Shown: one piece after another, positions 1 to 10,686 of the stretch | Numbering within the stretch: the first letter of the stretch is position 1 | Layout of the letters: each line of letters opens with the position of its first letter | Origin: Prosthecobacter debontii | GTDB taxonomy: Bacteria > Verrucomicrobiota > Verrucomicrobiia > Verrucomicrobiales > Akkermansiaceae | DNA length: 33,026 nucleotides | Reading direction: 5' to 3' | Assembly: GCA_945869465.1 (NCBI GenBank) | Contig: CAMBPB010000032.1 | Span: 1-33,026, forward strand | Program-made: the position numbers and the translations under genes | Notes under the pieces: generated by a model | What the model was told of the DNA's origin: nothing | The model's input: only the letters and a program-made list of their open reading frames with translations | Database searches by the model: none

Positions 1-37
1 TGAATGAGGGTTGGTTCAATGGTAGGCGGATTCATGG

Positions 38-500
38 TTACGCAGCGTTATCCGTGTCAACGCGCCGATTACTCCGACGTGCGGCCAGCTTCCGCCATCG
101 ATCCCGAAGCGCCCAATCCAGCCCGGGCGGTTGCCATCCCTCGGGTGGCGTAATTGCGAACCACGCCGCAGAGGACTCCTCGGTCACCACCTCCCGGTAG
201 TGACGGAAGATCATTTTCGGCGAGTTGCCAGCCTCCAGAGAGGTCCGGGCTACGTCGCTGGTCTCAGCTACCCTCGTCGCCGAGCGCCCACCCGTTCTGC
301 AGGCGAACGGTCGTTTGCTGGGCGATCATTTTCGCCTCGTCCATGCAGGCGAAGGTGCGGGTCCTTCGACGGCCGCCCTCCTTCCACGCAAGGGTGAACT
401 GCTCATACCCATCCTTGCGGGAGATGGTGTAGATCTTGGCTCTCGTGGGGCCATTGCCGATCTCCACGACACTGCTGCGACGTTTTCTTTTTCGGGTCAT
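38..500 (-). pseudogene. Tyrosine recombinase (phage-type integrase) remnant with internal deletion
   Basis: Two pieces of one integrase lie head to tail. The N-terminal piece begins at the ATG at 500 (MTRKRKRRSSVVEIGN) and runs about 78 residues to a stop at 264-266; it looks like the short beta-rich, Arg/Lys-rich start of verrucomicrobial integrases. In a different frame, 256 down to 38 encodes 73 residues containing GNSPKMIFRHYREVVTEES. This is the typical C-terminal tail of tyrosine recombinases, and the Tyr of HYRE is the expected nucleophile. The core-binding domain and the Arg/His/Lys part of the catalytic domain (roughly 250 residues) are missing, so the gene is dead. The junction, with a frame change, lies around 256-275. 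An intact copy would be about 400 residues. The family call rests on the C-terminal motif; the deletion is seen directly. Confidence 0.75.
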
Positions 501-523
501 CGCCCCCGGATGCCGTGTCAACT

Positions 524-547
524 TGTGTGGAATTTTGTGTGGAATTT
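524..547. repeat. Perfect tandem 12-bp direct repeat upstream of the integrase remnant
   Basis: TGTGTGGAATTT occurs twice back to back (524-535 and 536-547), 24 bp upstream of the integrase start codon on the minus strand. Directly repeated short sites beside an integrase are the usual layout of arm-type, Xis or repressor sites, but no function can be shown from one locus. Confidence 0.7.
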
Positions 548-595
548 CACCTGAGTGCCCCTCCGAATTGCTACAACTGATTGATTTTATGCTAA

Positions 596-763
596 TTAAC
601 ACACCGTTCCCACCCTCTCCGCCATCGTGCGTGCCACCTTGAGGATGCGGTCGTAGGCGCGGGCGGAGAAGTCCATTTCCTCCATTGCGTGTTCCAGATG
701 CCCGTGGACGTGTCCGGCCGGATCGATGGGAAGGACGATGGCCGGTACGCTCTCGACCTGCAT
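596..763 (-). pseudogene. C-terminal fragment of a ComM/YifB-like Mg-chelatase-family ATPase
   Basis: The minus strand from an ATG at 763 to a stop at 596-598 encodes 55 residues. The last 30 or so (HAMEEMDFSARAYDRILKV followed by ARTMAERVG) match the conserved C-terminus of ComM/YifB proteins, which form an AAA+ helicase family acting in natural transformation. The Walker motifs and the whole N-terminal two-thirds of a roughly 510-residue protein are absent. No other frame upstream restores them before the tRNA gene. The first 20-25 residues (MQVESVPAIVLPIDPAG) are not recognised and may be junction sequence. With the dead integrase this marks 1-910 as a deletion scar. A short functional peptide cannot be excluded but is unlikely. 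Confidence 0.55.
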
Positions 764-884
764 GTCGGCGCGTCGGCACCGATGGCACCGGACTGAATCA
801 CGATGGACGGGGTTTTTGTGCCATCGGCCCGGGCGATAAGGTGAGAGAATGGCAAATGGAGCCTTTTCTCGATAGCCCCAAAAT

Positions 885-908
885 CTTCACAATTCATTGA
901 TTGTGAAG
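885..908 (-). terminator. Likely intrinsic terminator of tRNA-Pro
   Basis: A perfect 9-bp stem (CTTCACAAT / ATTGTGAAG) with a 6-nt loop lies 2 bases past the 3' end of tRNA-Pro on the minus strand. It is followed by ATTTTGGGG, which gives a short U-run. The stem is AT-rich for this GC-rich region, so the U-run is the weaker part of the call. Confidence 0.6.
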
Positions 909-910
909 AG

Positions 911-984
911 TCGGGGCGGCCAGATTCGAACTGACGACTTCCTGCTCCCAAAGCAGGCGCTCTACCAGGCTGAGCTACGCCCCG
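911..984 (-). tRNA. tRNA-Pro (anticodon TGG)
   Basis: Read on the minus strand this is a complete cloverleaf. The acceptor stem CGGGGCG pairs with CGCCCCG followed by discriminator A. There is a D-arm with GCTCAGCCTGGTAGAGC, an anticodon stem CCTGC/GCAGG around loop TTTGGGA (anticodon TGG, reading CCA and related Pro codons), and a T-arm containing GTTCGAATC. The 3' CCA is not encoded; the next bases are CTC. Integrase and ComM remnants lie immediately past its 3' end, the usual side for tRNA-targeted integration. Confidence 0.97.
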
Positions 985-1063
985 TAACGGGGCACGGACC
1001 CTTGGCGAAACCACCGCACGAATCAAGAAATACTTCGCAAAATCTGAAATTCGCCCGGACCAC

Positions 1064-3362
<2,299 letters not shown>

Positions 3363-3382
3363 TGGCAGCGGAGGTTTTCTTT

Positions 3383-3399
3383 GAAAAGCCTGGCTTTTC
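3383..3399 (+). terminator. Possible terminator hairpin between convergent thiC and hrpB
   Basis: A perfect 7-bp stem GAAAAGC / GCTTTTC with a 3-nt loop lies 21 nt after the thiC stop in the short gap to convergent hrpB. The stem itself gives runs of A and T on both strands, so it could act in either direction. It is weak in GC content, so the call is tentative. Confidence 0.4.
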
Positions 3400-3435
3400 T
3401 TACGGGTTCGGGATGCCGAGGCATCATCAAGAGTC

Positions 3436-5985
3436 CTAACGCCAGACATGCCCCGGAAACTTCCTCGCGACGGCTTGGCGATGTTGCGGCCATTCGCGGG
3501 CGAGGAAATGGGGCCAGTCGGTGGTGCTAGCGATGCGTTTGCCGTCGGGGGTGCAGAGGATGAGGGTGACTGGAAGTTGGTTTTCACAGAGGCTGGGATG
3601 CTCTTTGAGGGCGAAGCAGTCTTGGAGTTTGACTTGGGTTTCGGGAACACCGCTGAGGTAGGAAACTTTGAGGGGGCGGCCGTCAGGCCATGGGATGGCG
3701 GGCGGTAGCAACTCATCGAGCCACGCGATTTGGCCCTTTTCCAGATGGCGGTGGAAAGCAGGGATGAGGGAAGCCGCTTGGGCTTCCTTTACCAATGAGA
3801 GTCCGGTGAAGGCACGGGCGAGGCAAGTGGTGACGGCAGCGTGATCGAAGGGGGCGAACTCCAGTTCCGGCAAGGTGCCGTGGACGAGATTCACCCGGGC
3901 GATGAATTGCTTCAGCCGATGATCCATCAGCGGCAGATCGAAGGCTCCGGCGCGGTGGGCTGCGGCGAGGCAACGTCCGCTGGCGACGGGATCGAGGTCG
4001 CGTTGTTGCGATTTCCGCTCGATGACGAGATCCCGGTAGCGGGTAAGTTTCATGGCGGCGATTCGTTTGTTAGACGCATCGAAGAGGTGCTCGACCGTGG
4101 AGCTCAGGTGGAGGGGAAACATCTCGGCGATCCACTCGGGTTTCACCGCGGTGGCGAGGCTGAGCAGGGTCAGTGGCGTGGGGCCGCGCGAGGGCGCCTG
4201 CCACAGGTTGGCGGCGACAAAAAACGGGGCGTCCTCGACCACGCTTTCGCGCACGAGTTGGCCTTGCCGTTGCTCGGTGAGGTCGCAGCCGGGCTTGCCG
4301 GGTTCGCGGCGTTTGGCGAGCTGATCGATGAAGCCGGCCATCAGGCAACGCAGCAGGGCTTCGGTGGTTTGCGCCGGACTAACAGGCGCGGCCTCGCGGT
4401 CGTAGAGACGCTGCTGGTGGGCGGCGTGCAGGATTTGTTGGCAGGTCTGCTCCACCTGGCGGGCGACCTGGGCATTGATGCCGTGGCTGCGGCAGCGGTC
4501 GAAATTGAAGCCGTTCGCCTTGGCGAATTCGTAAGCGCGCATCAGGGTGATAAAATCGGATTCGCCGCTGTCCTCGAACATCCCGCGCGCGGTTTGGGCG
4601 TTGGCGTCATGGCGCTCCTGGCGGGCTAGCAGATCCCGACCACTGACGAGAGCGGCACACAAGGCGGCATCCGGCACGCAGCCGCGCTGGCTGGCCTCGA
4701 TCAGCATGCGGGAGTAGCGCGGGTGCATGGGCAGGCGCAGCATTTGCCGGCCGATGGGTGTGAGATCCGCATCCTGCAAAGCGCCGAGCATGGTGAGCAG
4801 GCGCTCGGCGCGCTCGACGGCCTGGGTATCCGGTTTGTCCAGCCAGTCAAAAGTGGCGGCTTCACGGATGCCGAGTGAATGGAGTAGCAGAACGACCTCG
4901 GCGAGATCGCTGCGCTGGATTTCCGGAGTGTTGCGTTCGCTGCGGCTTTTGTGACCGATCGCGGTCCACAGGCGGTGGCAGGTGCCCGGCGCGGTGCGTC
5001 CGGCGCGGCCTTTGCGCTGGTCGGCGCTGGCGCGGCTGATGGGCTCCAGCAGGAGGGTGCCGATCCCGCGCTCGGCATCGTAACGGGCCACGCGGGCCAC
5101 ACCGCTGTCCACGACGTGGCGGATGCCATCGATGGTAATGCTGGTTTCGGCGACGTTGGTGGCGACGATGATTTTGCGCAAGGCGTTGGGTGCGAAGGCG
5201 CGGTCCTGCTCCTGCGGTTCGAGTTCGCCATGCAAGGGAATGCAGGCCACGCGCTCACGCGTTTTCAGGCCACGCAAGGCGTCGAGTGTGCCGTTGATTT
5301 CGCCGCGTCCTGGCATAAAAACGAGGATATCGCCGGGGGCATCGTCGTTGATGATGCGCTCGACCGCTTCGGCCGCTTGCACGGTGATCGCCCGCGGGTC
5401 GGGCTGGGAAAGATAACCGACCTCCACGGGATAGCTCTGCCCTTCGGAAATGAGGATGGGGCACTCGTCCAGATACTGGGCGACCGGCTCGGCATCGAGC
5501 GTGGCGGACATCACCAGCAGCGCCAGATCGGGGCGCTGGGTTTGTTGCAAATGTTTCACCAAGGCGAGTGCGACATCACTGAGCAGGTTGCGTTCGTGAA
5601 ACTCATCGAAAACCACCGCCCCGATGTTCGCCAGAGTGCGATCATCCTGAAGCCAGCGCAGCAGGATGCCTTCCGTGACAAAGCAGATGCGGGTGCCGAC
5701 GCTGGTGTGATCGTCAAAGCGGATTTGATAGCCGACCTCAGCGCCAAGTTTCCCGTCGCGCTCCCAAGCAACCCGCGTGGCCACGGTGCGGGCGGCGACA
5801 CGGCGGGGCTGCAACACCACGATCATCTTGTCCCCCGCGAGGCCCGCATCGAGCAGCATCTGCGGCACCTGGGTGGTTTTTCCAGAGCCCGTGGGTGCCA
5901 CCAGCACCAGGCGCTTGCCGACTTGCAGAGTGCGCAGAATGGCGGCGTGGATTTTCCAAATCGGAAGTGCGGTGGGGACAGGCAT
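3436..5985 (-). CDS. hrpB: ATP-dependent helicase HrpB (DEAH/RHA family)
   Basis: A superfamily 2 NTPase of the DEAH group, 849 residues from the ATG at 5985; family members are usually 800-850. Walker A is APTGSGKT (residues 30-37), motif II is DEFH (127-130) as in other HrpB proteins, then SATLD, VATNVAETSIT and QRKGRAGR (motif VI). A helicase-associated middle region follows. The C-terminus has the HrpB-specific region, with KLQDCFALKEHPSL and the ending ARKFPGHVW, matching the RYPKHxW ending. The open frame continues to 6135, but the extra 50 residues are Pro/Arg-rich and unlike the family, so MPVPTALPIWK is the better start. The gene converges on thiC. The RNA role of HrpB is poorly defined in bacteria; the family call is firm. 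Confidence 0.92.
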   Translation of the reverse strand: MPVPTALPIWKIHAAILRTLQVGKRLVLVAPTGSGKTTQVPQMLLDAGLAGDKMIVVLQPRRVAARTVATRVAWERDGKLGAEVGYQIRFDDHTSVGTRICFVTEGILLRWLQDDRTLANIGAVVFDEFHERNLLSDVALALVKHLQQTQRPDLALLVMSATLDAEPVAQYLDECPILISEGQSYPVEVGYLSQPDPRAITVQAAEAVERIINDDAPGDILVFMPGRGEINGTLDALRGLKTRERVACIPLHGELEPQEQDRAFAPNALRKIIVATNVAETSITIDGIRHVVDSGVARVARYDAERGIGTLLLEPISRASADQRKGRAGRTAPGTCHRLWTAIGHKSRSERNTPEIQRSDLAEVVLLLHSLGIREAATFDWLDKPDTQAVERAERLLTMLGALQDADLTPIGRQMLRLPMHPRYSRMLIEASQRGCVPDAALCAALVSGRDLLARQERHDANAQTARGMFEDSGESDFITLMRAYEFAKANGFNFDRCRSHGINAQVARQVEQTCQQILHAAHQQRLYDREAAPVSPAQTTEALLRCLMAGFIDQLAKRREPGKPGCDLTEQRQGQLVRESVVEDAPFFVAANLWQAPSRGPTPLTLLSLATAVKPEWIAEMFPLHLSSTVEHLFDASNKRIAAMKLTRYRDLVIERKSQQRDLDPVASGRCLAAAHRAGAFDLPLMDHRLKQFIARVNLVHGTLPELEFAPFDHAAVTTCLARAFTGLSLVKEAQAASLIPAFHRHLEKGQIAWLDELLPPAIPWPDGRPLKVSYLSGVPETQVKLQDCFALKEHPSLCENQLPVTLILCTPDGKRIASTTDWPHFLAREWPQHRQAVARKFPGHVWR

Positions 5986-6243
5986 GAGGCGGCGCACCCA
6001 TGCTATGTCCCGGCGCGGGGAATGGAAACACCAAGCTGGGATCGCGGGGGCCGGAGCCGCTGGGTGCGGTGCCGGCCTGCGAAAAAACCGTCCGCCGAGG
6101 GCTATAGGGCCTTTGAATTCGCAGAATCTCGCCATTTTTCCGCCCCACCCAAAATTTTCTATTGCTTCCGACGACCATCAAAACGTATGCCGACGCGCAG
6201 CGGCAGGGTCCACCTGTCACACCAACCATCAAAAGATCGACCC

Positions 6244-6477
6244 ATGGCCTTCACACCAAGCAAAGACGCGAAACGCCGCGAGCGTGAGCAGAAGAAGCTC
6301 GATAAGCGCCTGGCTCGCGAGGACGAGAAGGCCGAAAAGCGAGCCGTCGAGCAAGCTGCCTCCGAGGACCCATCCACCATGAGCGAGGCGGAGATTCAGG
6401 CCAAACTGGAGGCGGAATTTGAAGCCGAGCTTGCAGCGGAGGCCGCGGCCGCAGCCAAGTTTGAGATAGCCTGCTAG
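6244..6477 (+). CDS. Small highly charged coiled-coil protein, function unknown
   Basis: A 77-residue product begins MAFTPSKDAKRREREQKKLD. It is rich in Lys, Arg, Glu and Ala throughout, has no membrane segment, and reads as one continuous amphipathic helix. The second half is acidic and alanine-rich (LEAEFEAELAAEAAAAAKF). It runs divergently from hrpB. The same frame is open far upstream inside the hrpB antisense, but the ATG at 6244 gives a sensible protein. Short Lys/Glu-rich proteins of this kind are often annotated as hypothetical in Verrucomicrobiota. A biased open frame in GC-rich DNA is the alternative. Confidence 0.5.
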   Translation: MAFTPSKDAKRREREQKKLDKRLAREDEKAEKRAVEQAASEDPSTMSEAEIQAKLEAEFEAELAAEAAAAAKFEIAC

Positions 6478-6620
6478 AACCAACGCCTAAGCAACGGCTC
6501 GCCTCATCACGTTGTCACCGCATGGTCCTGGCGATTCGGAGCTGGCTGGCCATCCGCAGGGTCACATCCCTCACTCCGTTCTCGCCACCCGCCCCGCGCC
6601 CCGCTTGACTCCGCGCGCCG

Positions 6621-8624
6621 ATGGCCTCCTCGTTCTCTTTCGATTCCCTGAATCAAGCCCAGCGCCAGGCGGTGTCCGCGCTGGACGGCCCGGTCATGCT
6701 GCTCGCCGGTGCCGGCACCGGCAAAACCCGCACCGTCACCTGCCGGATCGCCCACATGCTGGAAAAACGGATCTCCCCCTCCGAAATTCTCGCCGTCACC
6801 TTCACCAACAAGGCCGCCTCTGAAATGCGCGAACGCATCGCCGGCATGGTCTCCAAAAAGGCGGCCGCCGAAATGACTGTCTGCACCTTCCACTCGCTCT
6901 GCGTTCGCATCCTGCGCGGCGGCATCGACAAACTCGGCTACAAGCAGAATTTCTCGATCTGCTCGCACTCCGACCAGGTCGGACTGATGAAACAATTGCT
7001 CGTGCGCAAGGGCGGCTCCGACGAGAAGGTCAAACCGGACACCGTGCTCGGCGCGATTTCCAAAGCGAAAAACAAGGGTATAGATCCCTCAACCCTCGAG
7101 GACGACTACTTCGCCAACCTCGCCGTCGCCTATCAAAACGAACTCCGCGCCCAGAACGCCGTGGATTTCGACGACCTGCTGCTCTTCGGCGAGAAGATCC
7201 TCCGCGAGCACGCCGATGTCCGCGAGATGTTCCGCCAGCGCTTCACCCGCGTCACCGTGGATGAGTTCCAGGACACCAACGCCCTCCAGATGCAGCTCCT
7301 CCAGCAGCTCGTCGGCCCGCCCTATCACGTCTGCGTCGTCGGCGATGACGACCAGTCAATCTATGGCTGGCGCGGCGCGGAGGTGGCCAATATCCTCGAA
7401 TTCGAGCGCTTTTTCGCTAACCCGAAGATCATCCGCCTCGAGGAAAACTACCGCTCCACCCACGCCGTGCTCCACACGGCTAACAGCCTGATCCAACACA
7501 ACCGCGGCCGGCGTGAGAAAATCCTCCGCCCCACCCGCAAGGGCGGCGATCCCGTGCGCATCGTCGCCATGCCCGGCGATGACGAGGAGGCCGAGTTCAT
7601 CGCCGAGGAAATCCTGGCCGGCAAGAGCGCCGTCGGCCGCCAGTGGGAGGACTTCGCCGTGCTCTTCCGCACCAACGGCCAGAGCCGCAAGCTCGAACTC
7701 GCCCTGCGCGAGCGGAAAATCCCCTATCGCATGGTCGGCGCGCAAAGTTTCTACGACCGCCGCGAAGTGCGCGACGTGCTGGCCTACGCCCAACTGTTAG
7801 TCTCGCCCGACGCCGACGTCCCGCTGCTCCGGATTCTCAACGCGCCCAACCGCGGCATCGGCCAATCCACCGCCGTGCTCGCCACCAATTGGAGCCGCGA
7901 ACACCACGAATCCGTCTGGCAGGCCCTCTGCGATCCCCATTTCACCGACACCATCGGCCCGAAATCCCGCCATGCCATCGAGTCGTTCGTCGCCCTCATC
8001 GCCCGCGCGAAAAACCGCCTCGAGATCGCCAGGGACAACCCCGCCGAGGTGCTTCACGGGCTCATCAAGGAAATCGAATACCTTCAGTGGATCGAACGCG
8101 GCTGCAAAACCGAGAACGAACGCCAGCAACGCGGCGAAGGCATTCAAAGCGTCATCGACAGCCTCCGCGCCCACGCCCTCAAAGGCAAAACCCTTCAGTC
8201 CTTCCTCGACCACAGCGCCCTCGCCTCCGAGCGCGACGACGACGACCTTGAGAAAAAACAAGGTGCCACCCTCATCACGCTCCACGCCTCCAAGGGCCTG
8301 GAATTCCCGATCGTTTTCCTCGTCGGTCTCGAAGAAGGCTACCTCCCCCACACCCGCAGCATCGCGGAAGGCACCAAGGACGAGGAGCGCCGCCTGTTAT
8401 ATGTCGGGATCACCCGCGCCCAAGACCAGCTCACCATGAGCTATTGCTCCAAGCGCCTCAAATGGGGCCAGGAAACCGCTTGCCAGCCCAGCTCCTTCAT
8501 CGGCGAGCTCGACGAAGAACATCTGGAACACACCAGCTATGATGACATTCTGGGCGCGGAGCCCAGCACCGATGAACTCGACAACTTCTTCGGCAACCTC
8601 AAAGGCATGCTCGACGGGATATAA
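6621..8624 (+). CDS. UvrD/Rep/PcrA-family ATP-dependent DNA helicase
   Basis: A superfamily 1A 3'-5' helicase of 667 residues, close in size to Rep (673) and shorter than UvrD/PcrA (about 720). Motifs in order: Q-motif LNQAQRQAV (10-18), Walker A AGAGTGKT (29-36), motif Ia TFTNKAASEMRER, motif II VDEFQDTN, motif III GDDDQSIYGWRGA, motif IV FRTNGQSRKLE, motif V LHASKGLEFPIVFLVGLEEG, and motif VI DEERRLLYVGITRA. It ends soon after the 2B/2A core (FFGNLKGMLDGI) and lacks the C-terminal Tudor-like extension of PcrA that contacts RNA polymerase. Expected roles are replication restart and repair. Rep versus PcrA cannot be decided from sequence alone. Confidence 0.93.
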   Translation: MASSFSFDSLNQAQRQAVSALDGPVMLLAGAGTGKTRTVTCRIAHMLEKRISPSEILAVTFTNKAASEMRERIAGMVSKKAAAEMTVCTFHSLCVRILRGGIDKLGYKQNFSICSHSDQVGLMKQLLVRKGGSDEKVKPDTVLGAISKAKNKGIDPSTLEDDYFANLAVAYQNELRAQNAVDFDDLLLFGEKILREHADVREMFRQRFTRVTVDEFQDTNALQMQLLQQLVGPPYHVCVVGDDDQSIYGWRGAEVANILEFERFFANPKIIRLEENYRSTHAVLHTANSLIQHNRGRREKILRPTRKGGDPVRIVAMPGDDEEAEFIAEEILAGKSAVGRQWEDFAVLFRTNGQSRKLELALRERKIPYRMVGAQSFYDRREVRDVLAYAQLLVSPDADVPLLRILNAPNRGIGQSTAVLATNWSREHHESVWQALCDPHFTDTIGPKSRHAIESFVALIARAKNRLEIARDNPAEVLHGLIKEIEYLQWIERGCKTENERQQRGEGIQSVIDSLRAHALKGKTLQSFLDHSALASERDDDDLEKKQGATLITLHASKGLEFPIVFLVGLEEGYLPHTRSIAEGTKDEERRLLYVGITRAQDQLTMSYCSKRLKWGQETACQPSSFIGELDEEHLEHTSYDDILGAEPSTDELDNFFGNLKGMLDGI

Positions 8625-8756
8625 CGAGCCACGCCACTTCGGGTGTGCCGCCGGTGAAACCCACTGGGATTGCCGGAACCAACCCTTGTGGGAAAATCGG
8701 CGCATCCCTCAAGCCCGAGGTTGCCAGCGCCGGGATTCCGGTGTTTGCTGCCGCCC

Positions 8757-9257
8757 ATGTCTGATATCAAAATCACCATTCACACCTCCGCAGGCGACAT
8801 CGACGCGACATTTTATGCCTCCAAAGTTCCGATGACCTGCGCGAATTTCCTCAATCTCGCGCGGCGCGGATATTATGACGGCGTGTCGTTCCACCGCGTG
8901 ATCGCGAATTTTATGATCCAGGGCGGCGACCCCACGGGAACCGGCAGCGGCGGACCGGGATACAAGTTCGCGGATGAGTTCCATCCCGATCTCCGCCACC
9001 GCTCGCCCGGCGTGTTCTCGATGGCCAATGCAGGCCCCGGCTCCAATGGCTCCCAGTTCTTCATCACCCATGGCGCCACCCCGCATCTGGATGGCAAGCA
9101 CTCGGTTTTCGGCCAGGTCACTAACGGTCAACACGTGGTGGATGCCATCCGCCAGGGAGACAAAATCACCTCCGTCACCATCCACGACGACACCACGGCG
9201 CTCTTCGAGTCCCAAAAGGATCAACTGGAACACTGGAACTCGATTCTGGATCGCTAA
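8757..9257 (+). CDS. Cyclophilin-type peptidyl-prolyl cis-trans isomerase
   Basis: The 166-residue single-domain cyclophilin accelerates proline isomerisation during protein folding. The active-site pattern is intact: FHRVI (45-49, with catalytic Arg47), [15 protein letters not shown] (55-69), QFFIT (100-104) and [11 protein letters not shown] (111-121). No signal peptide is visible, so it is cytosolic. The ATG at 8757 starts right before the fold ([14 protein letters not shown]); a longer in-frame start at 8670 adds 29 unrelated Pro-rich residues. It is followed after 36 nt by a strong terminator, so it is the last gene of its transcript. Confidence 0.93.
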   Translation: MSDIKITIHTSAGDIDATFYASKVPMTCANFLNLARRGYYDGVSFHRVIANFMIQGGDPTGTGSGGPGYKFADEFHPDLRHRSPGVFSMANAGPGSNGSQFFITHGATPHLDGKHSVFGQVTNGQHVVDAIRQGDKITSVTIHDDTTALFESQKDQLEHWNSILDR

Positions 9258-9293
9258 TCGGCAATTTACTTAAAAGAACGTCAATATTCCACC

Positions 9294-9333
9294 AATCCCC
9301 ACTTCGCCTGAAAATGGCCGGTGGGGATTTTTT
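9294..9333 (+). terminator. Intrinsic terminator after the cyclophilin gene
   Basis: A 9-bp perfect stem AATCCCCAC / GTGGGGATT encloses an 18-nt loop that itself contains CGCC and GGCCG, and is followed by an uninterrupted T-run to 9333. It lies 36 nt past the stop codon. This is the clearest intrinsic terminator in the window. Confidence 0.85.
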
Positions 9334-9354
9334 GATTCTCGCCTCAACCCATTT

Positions 9355-9383
9355 GGTAGGGCGGATCCGACCCGGTCCGCCCA
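9355..9383. repeat. 29-bp palindromic GC-rich element, copy 1
   Basis: The unit begins GGTAGGGC and ends GTCCGCCCA, with inner inverted repeat GGGCGGA / TCCGCCC (9359-9365 and 9376-9382). A second hairpin TCCGCC-GTGA-GGCGGA follows at 9388-9403. The unit aligns without gaps to 10573-10601 (23 of 29 positions). The two copies bracket the dehydrogenase gene. Confidence 0.6.
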
Positions 9384-9471
9384 CTTGTCCGCCGTGAGGC
9401 GGAAGCTGCCATCCGGCTCGACATGCTCCGCGGACCACGCATGCTTGCGGGCCTTCAGCCACTCCACTCTC

Positions 9472-10560
9472 ATGTCCGAATTCCTCGTTATTCCGCGCCA
9501 CGACCACGACTCACTCGTTTCCAACGCCTATCAGGCCCGCGGCTACACCGCCGAGGAAGCCGCTGAAGGCGCCAAGCTGGCTGCCGAGGCCGCCCGTCAC
9601 GGTATCCGCACCCACCACGCGCTCAAGGCCCTTCACCTCGATCACCTGTTTGGCTCGGCCACCGGCGGTTGTGTCCCCGGCGCGGAAATCGAGGTGTTGC
9701 CGTCGCGTTTTCCCGCCTCCGAGCGGTGGAATGCCAATAAAAAACTCGGCCAGTCCGTGGCCTATCGGGCGATCGACCGTGCCATCGAACTGGCGGACCA
9801 ATTCGGCATCGCCCAAATCGCCGTGGACAATGCGTTTCACTACCTCTGGGGCGGCGGCTACGTGATGGAAGCCGCCGAGCGCGGTTACTACGCTTATACG
9901 AATTGCACCGCCGCGCTCGCCGAAGTGGTCCCCTTCGGCGGCAGGTTCCCCACCCTCGGCACCAATCCGCATTCGTGGGGAATCCCCAGCACGGCTGCCA
10001 ATGGCTTTCCGATCGTGATGGATTGGGCGACCTCGACCGTCGCCATGGGCCGCGTGCAAACCTTGAAACGCGAAGGCAAATCCCTGCCGCCGGGAGCCGC
10101 CGTGGACGCCAATGGCCAACCGACCACCGATCCCGATCAAGTCGCCGCGCTGCTCCCCTTCGGCGGCCACAAAGGCTATGGCATGTGCCTGCTCAACGAG
10201 ATTTTCGGAGGACTCATCGGCGGCTCGCGGCCGACCATCCGCGGCCGCCAACCAACCGCCCCGGGCGAAAAAAACACCCCGGTTTTCTACTTCCAGGTCA
10301 TTCATCCAGACGCCATCTCCGGCGGCAATTTCGCCTGCGGCCGCAATCAGATCGAAAATCTCAAGGCGGTGCTCGACGACATCCTCGGCCACGGCAACCA
10401 AGGCGCGATGCTGCCCGGCCAGATCGAAGCAAGTGCCCGCAAACGTTCGGATGAGGCCGGCGGACTGCTCTTCACCGAAGCTGAAATCGCCGAGTTCAAC
10501 GCAATCAACGCCGAACTCGGCCTGCCCGCATGGGACGTGGCAAAGCTGGTTAGGGCGTGA
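9472..10560 (+). CDS. Malate/L-lactate dehydrogenase family (Ldh_2) oxidoreductase
   Basis: The 362-residue protein belongs to the Ldh_2/malate-L-lactate dehydrogenase-like NAD(P)-dependent 2-hydroxyacid dehydrogenases, unrelated to the Rossmann-fold LDH/MDH. Family features seen: an N-terminal helical part with AARHGIRTHH (where the family has SHGxxR), VDNAFHYLWGGGY, a central TLGTNPHSWGIP, MDWATSTVAMGRV, and the C-terminal LLPFGGHKGYGMCLLNEIFGG (Lys-Gly-Tyr-Gly loop). The substrate could be malate, lactate, ureidoglycolate or another 2-oxoacid and cannot be told from the sequence. The ATG at 9472 is preferred over an upstream frame start at 9385, which lies in the repeat hairpins. No pathway neighbours are present. 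Confidence 0.88.
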   Translation: MSEFLVIPRHDHDSLVSNAYQARGYTAEEAAEGAKLAAEAARHGIRTHHALKALHLDHLFGSATGGCVPGAEIEVLPSRFPASERWNANKKLGQSVAYRAIDRAIELADQFGIAQIAVDNAFHYLWGGGYVMEAAERGYYAYTNCTAALAEVVPFGGRFPTLGTNPHSWGIPSTAANGFPIVMDWATSTVAMGRVQTLKREGKSLPPGAAVDANGQPTTDPDQVAALLPFGGHKGYGMCLLNEIFGGLIGGSRPTIRGRQPTAPGEKNTPVFYFQVIHPDAISGGNFACGRNQIENLKAVLDDILGHGNQGAMLPGQIEASARKRSDEAGGLLFTEAEIAEFNAINAELGLPAWDVAKLVRA

Positions 10561-10572
10561 GCCCCTCAATCC

Positions 10573-10601
10573 GGTAGGGCCGGGCCGCCCCGCCCCGCCC
10601 A
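10573..10601. repeat. 29-bp palindromic GC-rich element, copy 2
   Basis: It starts with GGTAGGGC 13 bp after the dehydrogenase stop and ends CCGCCCA, the same length and frame as copy 1 at 9355. The centre has drifted to nearly pure G/C, so the inverted repeat is less clean. Confidence 0.5.
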
Positions 10602-10686
10602 GACCGCCGCCGCGGGCGAATCCGCTGACGGGCCGCCGATAATCTAATAGCATACAGCGGCGATCCGGCGACCGCCGCCGCGTATC

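Noticed and set aside
1..910. Duplicate of the tRNA-Pro 3' end marking an att site
   Set aside because: No second copy of the T-arm/acceptor sequence was found within 1-910; any partner must lie outside the window.
4951..6243. Plus-strand frame of over 400 codons opposite hrpB
   Set aside because: Shadow of hrpB; only its last 78 codons, from 6244, give a plausible protein.
9511..10653. Minus-strand open frame of 380 codons opposite the dehydrogenase
   Set aside because: Antisense shadow with biased Gly/Arg/Ala composition and no recognisable domain.
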